Below are positions 54,847 to 62,973 of a stretch of DNA of 64,000 nt, in pieces. The stretch comes from Rhodanobacteraceae bacterium (GTDB taxonomy: Bacteria > Pseudomonadota > Gammaproteobacteria > Xanthomonadales > Rhodanobacteraceae): NCBI GenBank assembly GCA_004299555.1, contig SCQU01000029.1, positions 1 to 64,000 of the forward strand, in the 5' to 3' direction. The notes beneath the pieces were generated by a model. It was not told where the DNA came from. It did not search any database and saw only the letters and a program-made list of their open reading frames with translations. The translations under genes were made by a program, and so were the position numbers. The first letter of the stretch is position 1, and each line of letters begins with the position of its first letter.

Positions 54847-55346
54847 AGGTGGCGCTGACTGCGCCGACGCCGCTTGCACCGCACCACGATTGCTCCACGT
54901 TCGATTGCGGAAATGCTGAACTGTCGGAATGGCTACGCCAGCACGCGCAAAGTAACGAGGCCATACGCGGCTCACGCTGCTTCGTTGCGTGCGATGGAAA
55001 TCGCGTAGCGGGCTTCTACGCGTTGGCTGCCGGGAGCGTGGAGCGAAGGAACGTCCGGGGCTCAATTCGCCGCAACATGCCAGATCCTGTACCGGCCGTG
55101 CTGCTGGGCAGGCTGGCGGTCGATCGCTCGTGGCAAGGCCGAGGGCTTGGCGCCGACCTTCTGCGAGATGCCACATTGCGTGCACTGAACGCGGCACAAG
55201 AGATAGGCGCGCGAGTGCTGTTGTGCCACGCCATCGACGCGAGTGCTCACCAGTTCTACCTGCACCATGGCTTCACTGAATCCCCTGTCGACCCACTCAC
55301 TGTCATGCTCGACCTGCGCAAAGCCGAGGCCATGTTGCGAGGGTGA
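54843..55346 (+). CDS. GNAT-family (TacT-type) toxin
   Basis: A 167-residue acetyltransferase of the TacT/AtaT group, which acetylates charged tRNAs and stops translation. HHDCSTFDCGNAELSEWLRQHA is the group N terminus. PDPVPAVLLGRLAVDRSWQGRGLGADLLRDA (about 79-109) is the acetyl-CoA site with RSWQGRGLG, and HHGFTESP follows. TTG start overlapping the antitoxin stop by 4 bases. Full length and intact, so presumably active. Confidence 0.92.
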   Translation: MKVALTAPTPLAPHHDCSTFDCGNAELSEWLRQHAQSNEAIRGSRCFVACDGNRVAGFYALAAGSVERRNVRGSIRRNMPDPVPAVLLGRLAVDRSWQGRGLGADLLRDATLRALNAAQEIGARVLLCHAIDASAHQFYLHHGFTESPVDPLTVMLDLRKAEAMLRG

Positions 55347-55682
55347 CAACCTACGCAGCACTCCATGGTGGTCAGCAGCGTGCATGAAGGTACGGTACGC
55401 ACACGCGAGCAATGCCTTTCCACATTTGGCGCCGTGAAGCGGCCATTCCTTGGGCTTCGCTCAATGGCAACTTCCGGCCGGTCACCGACCGCCGGTTGGC
55501 AGGCGTGGCTTGATGGCTGCTGTCCGGGCCGATCCAACCCTTCGCGGGTGGTCGGTTTCAGGCCGGTGGATCGTTGACCCGCGCGGGCCGGCCCGCATTC
55601 CACGAAGCACTGGTCATGGCACGGGCGTCGACCGGGTGGCGTGATGCGGGGTGCGGTGTCTCGCGGGCCCGGGCGCGCGGGC
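55347..55682. other. 336-base gap without a recognised gene
   Basis: Lies between the toxin stop and the multicopper-oxidase stop. Several short frames are open (for example 55365-55577) but none resembles a known protein or has a convincing ribosome binding site. No hairpin with a T tract was noticed. Confidence 0.5.
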
Positions 55683-57392
55683 TCATGCCGCTACGCGGTA
55701 CTCACGCATCAGCCCGTCGGCCGCGTGCTCCAGCATGTGGCATTGGTAGGCATAGGTTCCTGCAAAGTCCACAAAGCGCATGATGAGCTTTACGCGTTCG
55801 TTTGGCATCAGCAATACGGTGTCCTCCCAGCCCTCATCGACACAGCCGTCGATGACCCCGCCGCCTTCCGGACTGTTGCGCCGTTCGAGCACCTGAAACT
55901 GCAGGCCGTGCAGGTGGATCGCGTGCGCCATCATCATGTTGTTCTCAAATTCCCAGATTTCGGTGGTGTTGAGCTTGACGATCTCGTCGGCAGCCACCTG
56001 ATCGGGCTGGTAGCTGCGGCCATTGAAGCCCCACTGCATGTGGCCCATGGTGACCCGGAACGTTCTCGGGCTGCCGCGGTTGGCGGCGTCTTCGGCACGC
56101 AACCGGGTGACGGTCGACAGCCGTCGCGGCAACTCGAGCCGCGCTTTCACCTTGTGCGTCACCGCGACCTTCAGGACCGGAAAATGCGCGCCGTCAGGCA
56201 GCGACGAATGGCTCATCATGCGGCCCATCTCGCCCATCATGCCTCCACCCATCCGGCCGATCGAGCCCTTGAACGCCAAGCTCATCAGCGTGAGTTGCGT
56301 GCCGACGGCGTCGTTGCTGAAATCGGCCCACAGCTCGACCCGCTGGCCGGGCGTCAGCATCACATAGTCCTTCGACAGCGGCGCTTCGAGCAGGCCGCCG
56401 CCGGTCGCCAGCACCACGAGTGGCCTGCCGTCGTGCCAGGCGAGCTTGTAGGTGCGGGCATTGGATGCGTTCAGGACGCGCAGGCGATACGCGTGCGCCG
56501 CGACCTCGAGCGTGGCATCCGGACGGCCGTTGACGAAGATGGTGTCCCCGAAGAATCCCATCATGCGCGTCATCATGTTGCCCATGCCGCCGCGCATCAT
56601 GCCGCCGCCCATCATGCCGCCGCCCATCATGCCGCCGCCCATCATGCCGCCGCCCATCATGCCGCCGCCCATCATGGCTCGGCTTCCGGTTCCGGGCACT
56701 TCGCCGGCAGAGTCACCGGCGTGTGCTGCGTCCGGGCCGGCACCGAGCGGATAATGCAAGCGATTGTCCCCGCCCCAGTCGCGATCCTGGATGATGACGG
56801 GCACGTCGTATTCGCCACGCGGCAACGGCAAGGCCTCCTCGTCCTTGTCGCTGACTACCAGCAAGCCGGCGAGACCGAAATACACTTGCTCGGGGGTGTG
56901 GCCGGCTGACATTGCGTGGTACCAGCACGTGCTCGCGCGGTTGCGCACTTCAAATTCATAGCGATACCGCTGGCCCGGCCCAACTTCGTAGCGTGGCAGT
57001 CCCAGCATGTCTGCGGGTAGGTGCAGGCCGTGCCAGTTGACGATGCTGGGCTGGCCGATATGGTTCAGGAAATCAATGCGCAGCTTCTGCCCCCGCTGCA
57101 CCCGCAGGATCGGCCCCAGATAACCACCGGGCATCATTTCCACGCTGGCCGGATCGCCTTTCAGCACGCGCGGGCGATAGGCCCATACGGGCGTTGCGGG
57201 CCCTGCGCGCAACCCTACCTTTTGCGGCGCCGCCGCCAGATCAAGCCACAGGTCCGGCTCGAAGCCGCCGGCCGGCGGTGCCGCCGCACGCAGTTCCGGC
57301 CATCCCGCCAAGAGTGCAGCCGCGCCTGCGCCGGCGTAGCGCAGAAAGTCACGGCGGGTGATGAGATGATTCGTTGTCCCTGGGGGTGTCAT
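55683..57392 (-). CDS. Multicopper-oxidase-like protein with Tat signal and Met-rich insert
   Basis: A 569-residue three-cupredoxin protein. A Tat signal reads TRRDFLRYAGAGAAALLAG (12-30). It resembles CueO-like oxidases (Met-rich insert at about 240-280 with repeats of MMGGG; HAIHLHG at 490-496). Several copper ligands differ from active oxidases: NWHG at 119-122 where HWHG is usual, WYHAM at 157-161 where WYHPH is usual, and QCHMLEH at 550-556 where HCHxxEH is usual. The type-1 site (H490, C551, H556) is retained, with Leu at C+10. GGAG is 7 bases before the start. It may be an electron-transfer or copper-binding protein, or SufI-like. Confidence 0.87.
   Translation of the reverse strand: MTPPGTTNHLITRRDFLRYAGAGAAALLAGWPELRAAAPPAGGFEPDLWLDLAAAPQKVGLRAGPATPVWAYRPRVLKGDPASVEMMPGGYLGPILRVQRGQKLRIDFLNHIGQPSIVNWHGLHLPADMLGLPRYEVGPGQRYRYEFEVRNRASTCWYHAMSAGHTPEQVYFGLAGLLVVSDKDEEALPLPRGEYDVPVIIQDRDWGGDNRLHYPLGAGPDAAHAGDSAGEVPGTGSRAMMGGGMMGGGMMGGGMMGGGMMGGGMMRGGMGNMMTRMMGFFGDTIFVNGRPDATLEVAAHAYRLRVLNASNARTYKLAWHDGRPLVVLATGGGLLEAPLSKDYVMLTPGQRVELWADFSNDAVGTQLTLMSLAFKGSIGRMGGGMMGEMGRMMSHSSLPDGAHFPVLKVAVTHKVKARLELPRRLSTVTRLRAEDAANRGSPRTFRVTMGHMQWGFNGRSYQPDQVAADEIVKLNTTEIWEFENNMMMAHAIHLHGLQFQVLERRNSPEGGGVIDGCVDEGWEDTVLLMPNERVKLIMRFVDFAGTYAYQCHMLEHAADGLMREYRVAA
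56596..56670. repeat. Five perfect 15-bp tandem repeats in the oxidase gene
   Basis: ATCATGCCGCCGCCC occurs five times in perfect tandem, followed by a partial copy. On the coding strand it gives GGGMM units of the Met-rich insert. Because the unit is 15 bases, copy number can change without frameshift. Confidence 0.93.
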
Positions 57393-57818
57393 TGCAAGCT
57401 CCATGCGGCTTTTGGCATGGACGCGTCCGCCGCGTGCCACATTGTTGCAGGACCGTTGCCGTCGGGGGTATCCGTCAGCGCCGGGGATGCATCCTGCGCC
57501 TGGCGCGGCGCGCGCCGCCGCTGTTGGTGCTGCCGGCCGCAGGGTGGTCGGTGTGCGTCGAACCACCGCATCCAGGCGGCCGTCGTCAACCGATGCGGTC
57601 GCCCGTCCTCCTGCGGCGCCGCGGCGATCTTTCCTTGACCGCGTGACGGTAACCGCCTGCGGCCGCTCCGCTGCTGTGCGGAAGCCTGCCGGCTCCGGCT
57701 TTGCATGCTGCGGCGACTCCTCTTGGCCGCGGCGGGCCCTACCGTGACCGGCGCCGGCGATCGATGGCCACCGGCGCCGTTTCCGCCAGGGCGCGCCATG
57801 CCCGCGCGTGCTGTCTTG
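57393..57818. other. 426-base gap without a recognised gene
   Basis: Lies between the multicopper-oxidase start and the peptidase stop. It should hold the oxidase promoter. Open frames here (for example 57389-57799 minus, 136 codons) are Arg/Ser/Pro-rich and resemble no family I know. Confidence 0.5.
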
Positions 57819-59489
57819 CTACTGCTTCATCATCTCCACGCGCTTGGCACGGAACGGGCTGTCCTGGTCCCACTGCGGCCAGGTGTCGCTGCGGGCCAGT
57901 TCGCGGCCGACCGCGTAGAGCGCCTGCGCGTCTTCGGTGATGCCCGAGAAGTCCCAGCGGGGATTGAAGTTGTCGAGCGGCGTGTGATACCGGTGGGCAA
58001 CGTAGTCGGCGAGCGCGGCCTTGCCGGCCGCGATGCCGCCGTGGACCATGTCGTCGCCCGTCTGCGTCATGAGCGCGGGCACGCCGGCCTTGGCAAAGCT
58101 GAAGTGATCGGAGCGGAAGTAGAACCCGTCCTGCGGGGTCAGTTCCGGAATCGCGGCGCGGCCCTGTTCTTGCAGCGCGGTCTTCAGCATGCCTTCCAGA
58201 TTTGACTGGCCGCTGCCGACGATCTGCAGGTTTTTCGTCGGCCCGATGATGACCATCATGTCCATGTTGATGTCAGCGACGGTCTTGTCCATCGGGAACA
58301 CCGGGTGCTTGGTGTAGTAGAGCGACCCGAGCAGGCCGGATTCTTCCAGGGTGTCGGCCAAAAACACCACGCTGCGTTTCGGCGCCGGTTTCTGCTTGGC
58401 AAACGCGCCCGCGATTTCGAGCAATGCGGAGATGCCGGTACCGTTGTCGATCGCGCCGTTGAAGATCTTGTCGCCCTTCAGCTTGTCGTTCTCGCCAAAG
58501 TGGTCCCAATGCGCGGAGTACACCACGGCTTGATCCGGATGCTCGGTGCCGCGGAGCACGCCAATGACGTTGCGCGCACTGCCGTGCGTCACCTTGTTCG
58601 CAAAGGCGATGGACGCGGTGGCCTTGAGTGCCACTGGCTTGAAGCCGGGCCTGGACGCCGCGGCCTGCAACTGGTCGAAGTCGAGTCCGGCCTGCGCGAA
58701 CAGGCGTTGCGCGGTGGCAGCCGTGATCCAGCCGGCCACGGGCAGGCGCGGGCCCGGGTCTTCACTGACGGGCAGTGCCAGCTGCGGGCCGCTCCAACTA
58801 TTGTTGACGACCGTCCATGGGTACCCTGCGGCGGTATCGGAGGTATGCACGATCAGGCACATCGCCGCGCCCTGGCGCGCGGCTTCCGCGTACTTGTAGG
58901 TCCAGCGCCCGTAGTAGGTCATCGTGTGGCCTTTGAAGAGCTTCGGGTTGCCGGTGGCAAACCCGGGGTCGTTCACCAGCACCACGACGGTCTTGCCCTT
59001 GACGTCGAGATTCTTGTAGTCGTTCCAGTGCCACTGCGGCGCGTCGATGCCGTAGCCGACAAACACGATGCCGGAATGCTCGAGCGCGACCTTGGGTTTG
59101 GCCTGCAGCGTGACCGCGACAAAGTCCTTGCCGAAGTTGAAGGCCTGCGTGGCGTCGCCTGCCTTGACGTCGAGCTTGATCTGGCCGCGGTCCTGCAGGG
59201 CGGTGGTTACGGTCGGTACCTGCTGGAACCACGAGCCGTGGTCACCCGGTTGCAGGCCGATGCGCTTGAACTGCTGGACGATCCACGCAACGGCGCGGTC
59301 GCCGCCCGGCGTGCCGGGCTTGCGCCCGTCCATGGCGTCGGACGAGATGGCCTTGTCGTACGCCTTGAAGCTGGACGCCGTGATGGCGGTCGAAAAGGGC
59401 GGGGTCGCTGGCTGGCCGGCGGGCGCCGCCTGCGCCGTGGCGGCTACGCACAGGCCCGCCATCAACGCGAGCACGATCTTGCAAGGCAT
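57819..59489 (-). CDS. M28-family zinc aminopeptidase, exported
   Basis: A 556-residue peptidase with a signal peptide (KIVLALMAGLCVAATAQA), a PA-domain-like insert (about 130-270) and the M28 catalytic domain. Zinc ligands are visible: VVYSAHWDHFG, GAIDNGTGISALLEIA, DTLEESGLLGS (catalytic Glu-Glu), DINMDMM and VAHRYHTPLDN. GAGAGGGG lies 7 bases upstream of the ATG. Such enzymes scavenge peptides in the periplasm or outside. Specificity unknown. Confidence 0.94.
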   Translation of the reverse strand: MPCKIVLALMAGLCVAATAQAAPAGQPATPPFSTAITASSFKAYDKAISSDAMDGRKPGTPGGDRAVAWIVQQFKRIGLQPGDHGSWFQQVPTVTTALQDRGQIKLDVKAGDATQAFNFGKDFVAVTLQAKPKVALEHSGIVFVGYGIDAPQWHWNDYKNLDVKGKTVVVLVNDPGFATGNPKLFKGHTMTYYGRWTYKYAEAARQGAAMCLIVHTSDTAAGYPWTVVNNSWSGPQLALPVSEDPGPRLPVAGWITAATAQRLFAQAGLDFDQLQAAASRPGFKPVALKATASIAFANKVTHGSARNVIGVLRGTEHPDQAVVYSAHWDHFGENDKLKGDKIFNGAIDNGTGISALLEIAGAFAKQKPAPKRSVVFLADTLEESGLLGSLYYTKHPVFPMDKTVADINMDMMVIIGPTKNLQIVGSGQSNLEGMLKTALQEQGRAAIPELTPQDGFYFRSDHFSFAKAGVPALMTQTGDDMVHGGIAAGKAALADYVAHRYHTPLDNFNPRWDFSGITEDAQALYAVGRELARSDTWPQWDQDSPFRAKRVEMMKQ

Positions 59490-60252
59490 GGCAATTCCCC
59501 TCTCATGGGCAACCGGCCTTGAAGTGTACGCCCCCGGGCTGGGGCGCCGCATGGGCCACGGGTCATGCGTGGCCGGGGTCATGCCGCGCCGCTGACCTGT
59601 GGCACCCGCCCGTGTCCGCGCCGCGGCCGAAAATCGCGGCATCAGGGCTGCCCGCGGAGCCGCCGCCCTGCGTCGACTGTCGGGCAATCGCGACCGCCCT
59701 CTGCCTTGCGTCCAACGGGATGGTGTAGGCCGCCGCCGTCCCCAACACCTTTCGCAGCGTGAGTGGCGGTGCGGCGCGGAACGGCAAGGCGGTGTTGAAA
59801 ACCACGGCCAGGGTGGCGGCTGCCGGCAGCGGTGGCAACAGCACGGCGGTAGCCGGGTTGCGCAACGGCAGCTCGGTGGAGCACTACACGCCCGGCCGGG
59901 CCAGCGGCGCGAAGGGTTTCGATGGCAAGGAGGTGGGTAGCAGGGCATGGACGACGCGGCCAATCCTGAAAAGGGCGGCGACGCAGTGCCGCTGGCGCTG
60001 GACCAGGCCGGCCAGAGTGCCAACCGGTGGTGGCCGCCGGGTTTTGGCGGGGCGCAGGTCGCGGCGCCCGCCCGCCCTGCGGCGTGTCGACCTGCGCGGT
60101 GTGCGCGACGATGCCTTGGTACGGTCGCGCGTTTCACCATCCAGCGCGGTACGCGCACACCCCGTGGCGGTCAAGCTGCGCGACCAGGATGCCACGGGTT
60201 GCCGGGTCGGTGTACGCTCGGCCGGCAAGGGCCGGCCGCCGTGCGCCGGTCT
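59490..60252. other. 763-base gap without a recognised gene
   Basis: Between the M28 peptidase start and the aceE stop. Several frames are open (59759-60433 plus, 59563-59865 minus) as expected for GC-rich DNA, but none has a recognisable domain or a ribosome binding site that would decide it. No tRNA or convincing terminator seen. It may be a decayed region. Confidence 0.5.
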
Positions 60253-62973
60253 TCACATGCTGATCGGGTTGGGCTTGGACGGATCGAGCTTCCAGAGCTT
60301 CACCGCGCGCTCGACGTCCTTGGCGGGCAGTTCGCCGGCGTCCGCCAGGGCTACGATCGCGGCGTGCGCGATCCAGTATTCATCGACCTCGAAGAATGCC
60401 CGCAGGGCTTCACGCGTATCGCTGCGGCCGTAACCGTCGGCGCCAAGGACCGTGTACTGGCGCCCGGACGGAATGAACGCGCGTACCTGATCGGCGACCG
60501 CGCGGACGTATTCGGTGGCGGCGATGACCGGGCCCGCGTGCGCGGCAAGGCACCCGGTCAAGTAGGCGACGCGGTGATCCTTCGGGTTGGCGTGCAGACG
60601 GTTCCAGCGCTCGACAGCGAAGCCATCGCGCGACAGCTCGCTGAAGCTCGTGCAGGACCAGACGTCGGCCTTGACGCCGAATTCCTTGTCCAGCAGTTCG
60701 GCGGCGCGGACCGCGCTGCGCAGTGACCCACCGGCGCCCAGGAGCTGCACCCGCGGGGCCTTGGTCTTGCCCTTCGGCTTGGCCGCTTCCTGGTACAGGT
60801 ACATGCCCTTGATGATGCCTTCCGCACAGCCTTTCGGCATGTCGGGGTGGGTGTAGTTTTCGTTGGTGGTGGTGATGTAGTAGAAGACGTCTTCCTGCTC
60901 GTGCAGCATCCGGCGGATGCCGTCCTGCATGATCACCGCGACCTCGTAGGAGAAGGTCGGGTCGTACGCGCGGCAGTTGGGAATGGTGCCGGCCATGAGG
61001 TGCGAGGAGTTGTCCGAGTGCTGCAGGCCCTCGCCGGGGAAGCTGCAGCCCGCGGTCGCGCCAATCAGGAACCCGCGGGTGTGCTGGTCGCCGGCGGCGA
61101 AGATCAGGTCGCCGACGCGGCGGAAGCCGAAGAACGAGTAGTAGATGAAGAAGGGCAGCATCGGCTGGTCGGACACCGAGTAGCTGGTGCCCGCCGCGAT
61201 CCACGCCGACACGCCGCCCGCCTCGCTGATGCCTTCCTGCAACACCTGGCCGTCGGCGGCCTCGCGGTAGTACATCAGCTGGTCCGCGTCCTGCGGGCGG
61301 TACTTCTGGCCGCCCGGTGCGTAGATGCCGATCTGGCGGAACATGCCTTCCATGCCGAAGGTGCGCGCTTCGTCGGCGACGATCGGCACCACGTGCGGTG
61401 CCAGTTCCTTGTCGCGCAGCAGCAGGTTCATGCCGCGCACCAGCGCCATGGTGTTGGAAATTTCACGCTCGCCGGTGCCCTTGGTGATGGCTTCGAAGGC
61501 GTCGAGATCCGGGGTTTTCAGGGTGTGCGAAGACTTCACGCGGCGCGCGGGCAGGAAGCCGCCCAGCTCGCGCCGGCGCTCAAGCATGTACTTCACCTCG
61601 GGCGAGTCCTTGGCCGGCAGGTAGTACGGCACCGATTCCGGGCCATCGCCTTCCAGCTGCTTGTCGGTCAGCGGAATCTGGAAGCGGTCGCGGAAGGTGA
61701 GGATCGCGTCGTGGTGCATCTTCTTGGCCTGGTGCGCGATGTTCATCGATTCGCCCGCCGAGCCCATGCCGTAGCCCTTGACCGTCTGCGCCAGGATCAC
61801 GGTTGGCATGCCTTCGGTGTGGACGGCCGCGTAGTAGGCCGCGTACACCTTGTGCGGATCATGTCCGCCGCGGTTCAAGCGCCAGATGTCGTCGTCGGAA
61901 AGGTTCGCGACCATCGCCGCGGTTTCGGGGTACTTGCCGAAGAAATGCTTGCGCGTGTAGGCGCCGCCAAGGGCCTTGCAGGCCTGGTATTCGCCGTCGA
62001 CGGTTTCCATCATGAGCTTGCGCAATATGCCGTCGTGGTCGCGGGCCAGCAGCGGATCCCAGTAGCTGCCCCACACCAGCTTGATGACGTTCCAGCCGGC
62101 GCCGCGGAATACGCCTTCGAGTTCCTGGATGATCTTGCCGTTGCCGCGCACCGGGCCGTCCAGCCGCTGCAGGTTGCAGTTGATGACGAAAATGAGGTTG
62201 TCGAGGTGCTCGCGCCCCGCGAGCGAGATCGCGCCCAGCGATTCGGGTTCATCGCACTCGCCGTCGCCCATGAACGACCACACCTTGCGGTCGGTCACCG
62301 GCATCAGCTTGCGCGCTTCGAGGTATTTCCAGAACTGTGCCTGATAGATCGACTGGATCGGGCCAAGCCCCATCGACACCGTCGGCACCTGCCAGTAGTC
62401 GGGCATCAGCCACGGGTGCGGATAGGACGACAGCGCGGTGCCGCGCGGATTGCTGGCCTCGCGCCGCAGGTTGTCCATCTGCTCGACCGATAGCCGGCCT
62501 TCCATGAAGGAACGCGCGTACAGGCCGGGGCTGGAGTGGCCCTGGTAGCCGATCAGGTCGCCGGGATGATCCTTTGACGGCGCGCGCCAGAAGTGGTTGA
62601 AGCCGACGTCATAGAGCGTCGCCGACGAACCGAAGCTCGCGATGTGGCCGCCGAGCTTGCCCGGCCGGCGGTTGCAGCGCACCACCTGCGCCATCGCGTT
62701 CCAGCGGATGATGGAACGGATGCGCCACTCGATTGCCGGGTCACCGGGCGACTTTGCCTCGAGCTGCGGCGGAATGGTGTTGACGTATTCGGTGGTCGGT
62801 GCGAATGGCAGGTGCCCGCCGGCGCGACGGGTTTCGTCCACCAGCTTTTCGAGGATCTGGTGCGCGCGGCCGGTGCCTTCGGCGCCAATGACCGCTTCGA
62901 TCGATTCAATCCACTCACGCGTTTCGCGCGGGTCCGGGTCCTGGTCGATGAATTCCTGCGCCACTACGTTCAT
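60253..62973 (-). CDS. aceE: Pyruvate dehydrogenase E1 component (homodimeric)
   Basis: Thiamine-diphosphate enzyme that decarboxylates pyruvate and acetylates the E2 lipoyl group. The 906-residue protein is the usual length of the AceE type. Visible: DPDPRETREWIESIEAVIGAEG, GHIASFGSSATLYDVGFNHFWR (about 112-133), the thiamine-binding GDGECDEPES to VINCNLQRLDGPVRGNGKI region, and PFFIYYSFFGFRRVGDLIFAAGD in the transketolase-type middle domain. It overlaps the upstream malic-enzyme gene by 4 bases (ATGA). E2 and E3 are at 4949-8276. Confidence 0.97.
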   Translation of the reverse strand: MNVVAQEFIDQDPDPRETREWIESIEAVIGAEGTGRAHQILEKLVDETRRAGGHLPFAPTTEYVNTIPPQLEAKSPGDPAIEWRIRSIIRWNAMAQVVRCNRRPGKLGGHIASFGSSATLYDVGFNHFWRAPSKDHPGDLIGYQGHSSPGLYARSFMEGRLSVEQMDNLRREASNPRGTALSSYPHPWLMPDYWQVPTVSMGLGPIQSIYQAQFWKYLEARKLMPVTDRKVWSFMGDGECDEPESLGAISLAGREHLDNLIFVINCNLQRLDGPVRGNGKIIQELEGVFRGAGWNVIKLVWGSYWDPLLARDHDGILRKLMMETVDGEYQACKALGGAYTRKHFFGKYPETAAMVANLSDDDIWRLNRGGHDPHKVYAAYYAAVHTEGMPTVILAQTVKGYGMGSAGESMNIAHQAKKMHHDAILTFRDRFQIPLTDKQLEGDGPESVPYYLPAKDSPEVKYMLERRRELGGFLPARRVKSSHTLKTPDLDAFEAITKGTGEREISNTMALVRGMNLLLRDKELAPHVVPIVADEARTFGMEGMFRQIGIYAPGGQKYRPQDADQLMYYREAADGQVLQEGISEAGGVSAWIAAGTSYSVSDQPMLPFFIYYSFFGFRRVGDLIFAAGDQHTRGFLIGATAGCSFPGEGLQHSDNSSHLMAGTIPNCRAYDPTFSYEVAVIMQDGIRRMLHEQEDVFYYITTTNENYTHPDMPKGCAEGIIKGMYLYQEAAKPKGKTKAPRVQLLGAGGSLRSAVRAAELLDKEFGVKADVWSCTSFSELSRDGFAVERWNRLHANPKDHRVAYLTGCLAAHAGPVIAATEYVRAVADQVRAFIPSGRQYTVLGADGYGRSDTREALRAFFEVDEYWIAHAAIVALADAGELPAKDVERAVKLWKLDPSKPNPISM

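Noticed and set aside
57389-57799. 136-codon minus-strand frame upstream of the multicopper oxidase
   Set aside because: Arg/Ser/Pro-rich translation with no hydrophobic signal or known copper-protein motif; overlaps the oxidase start.
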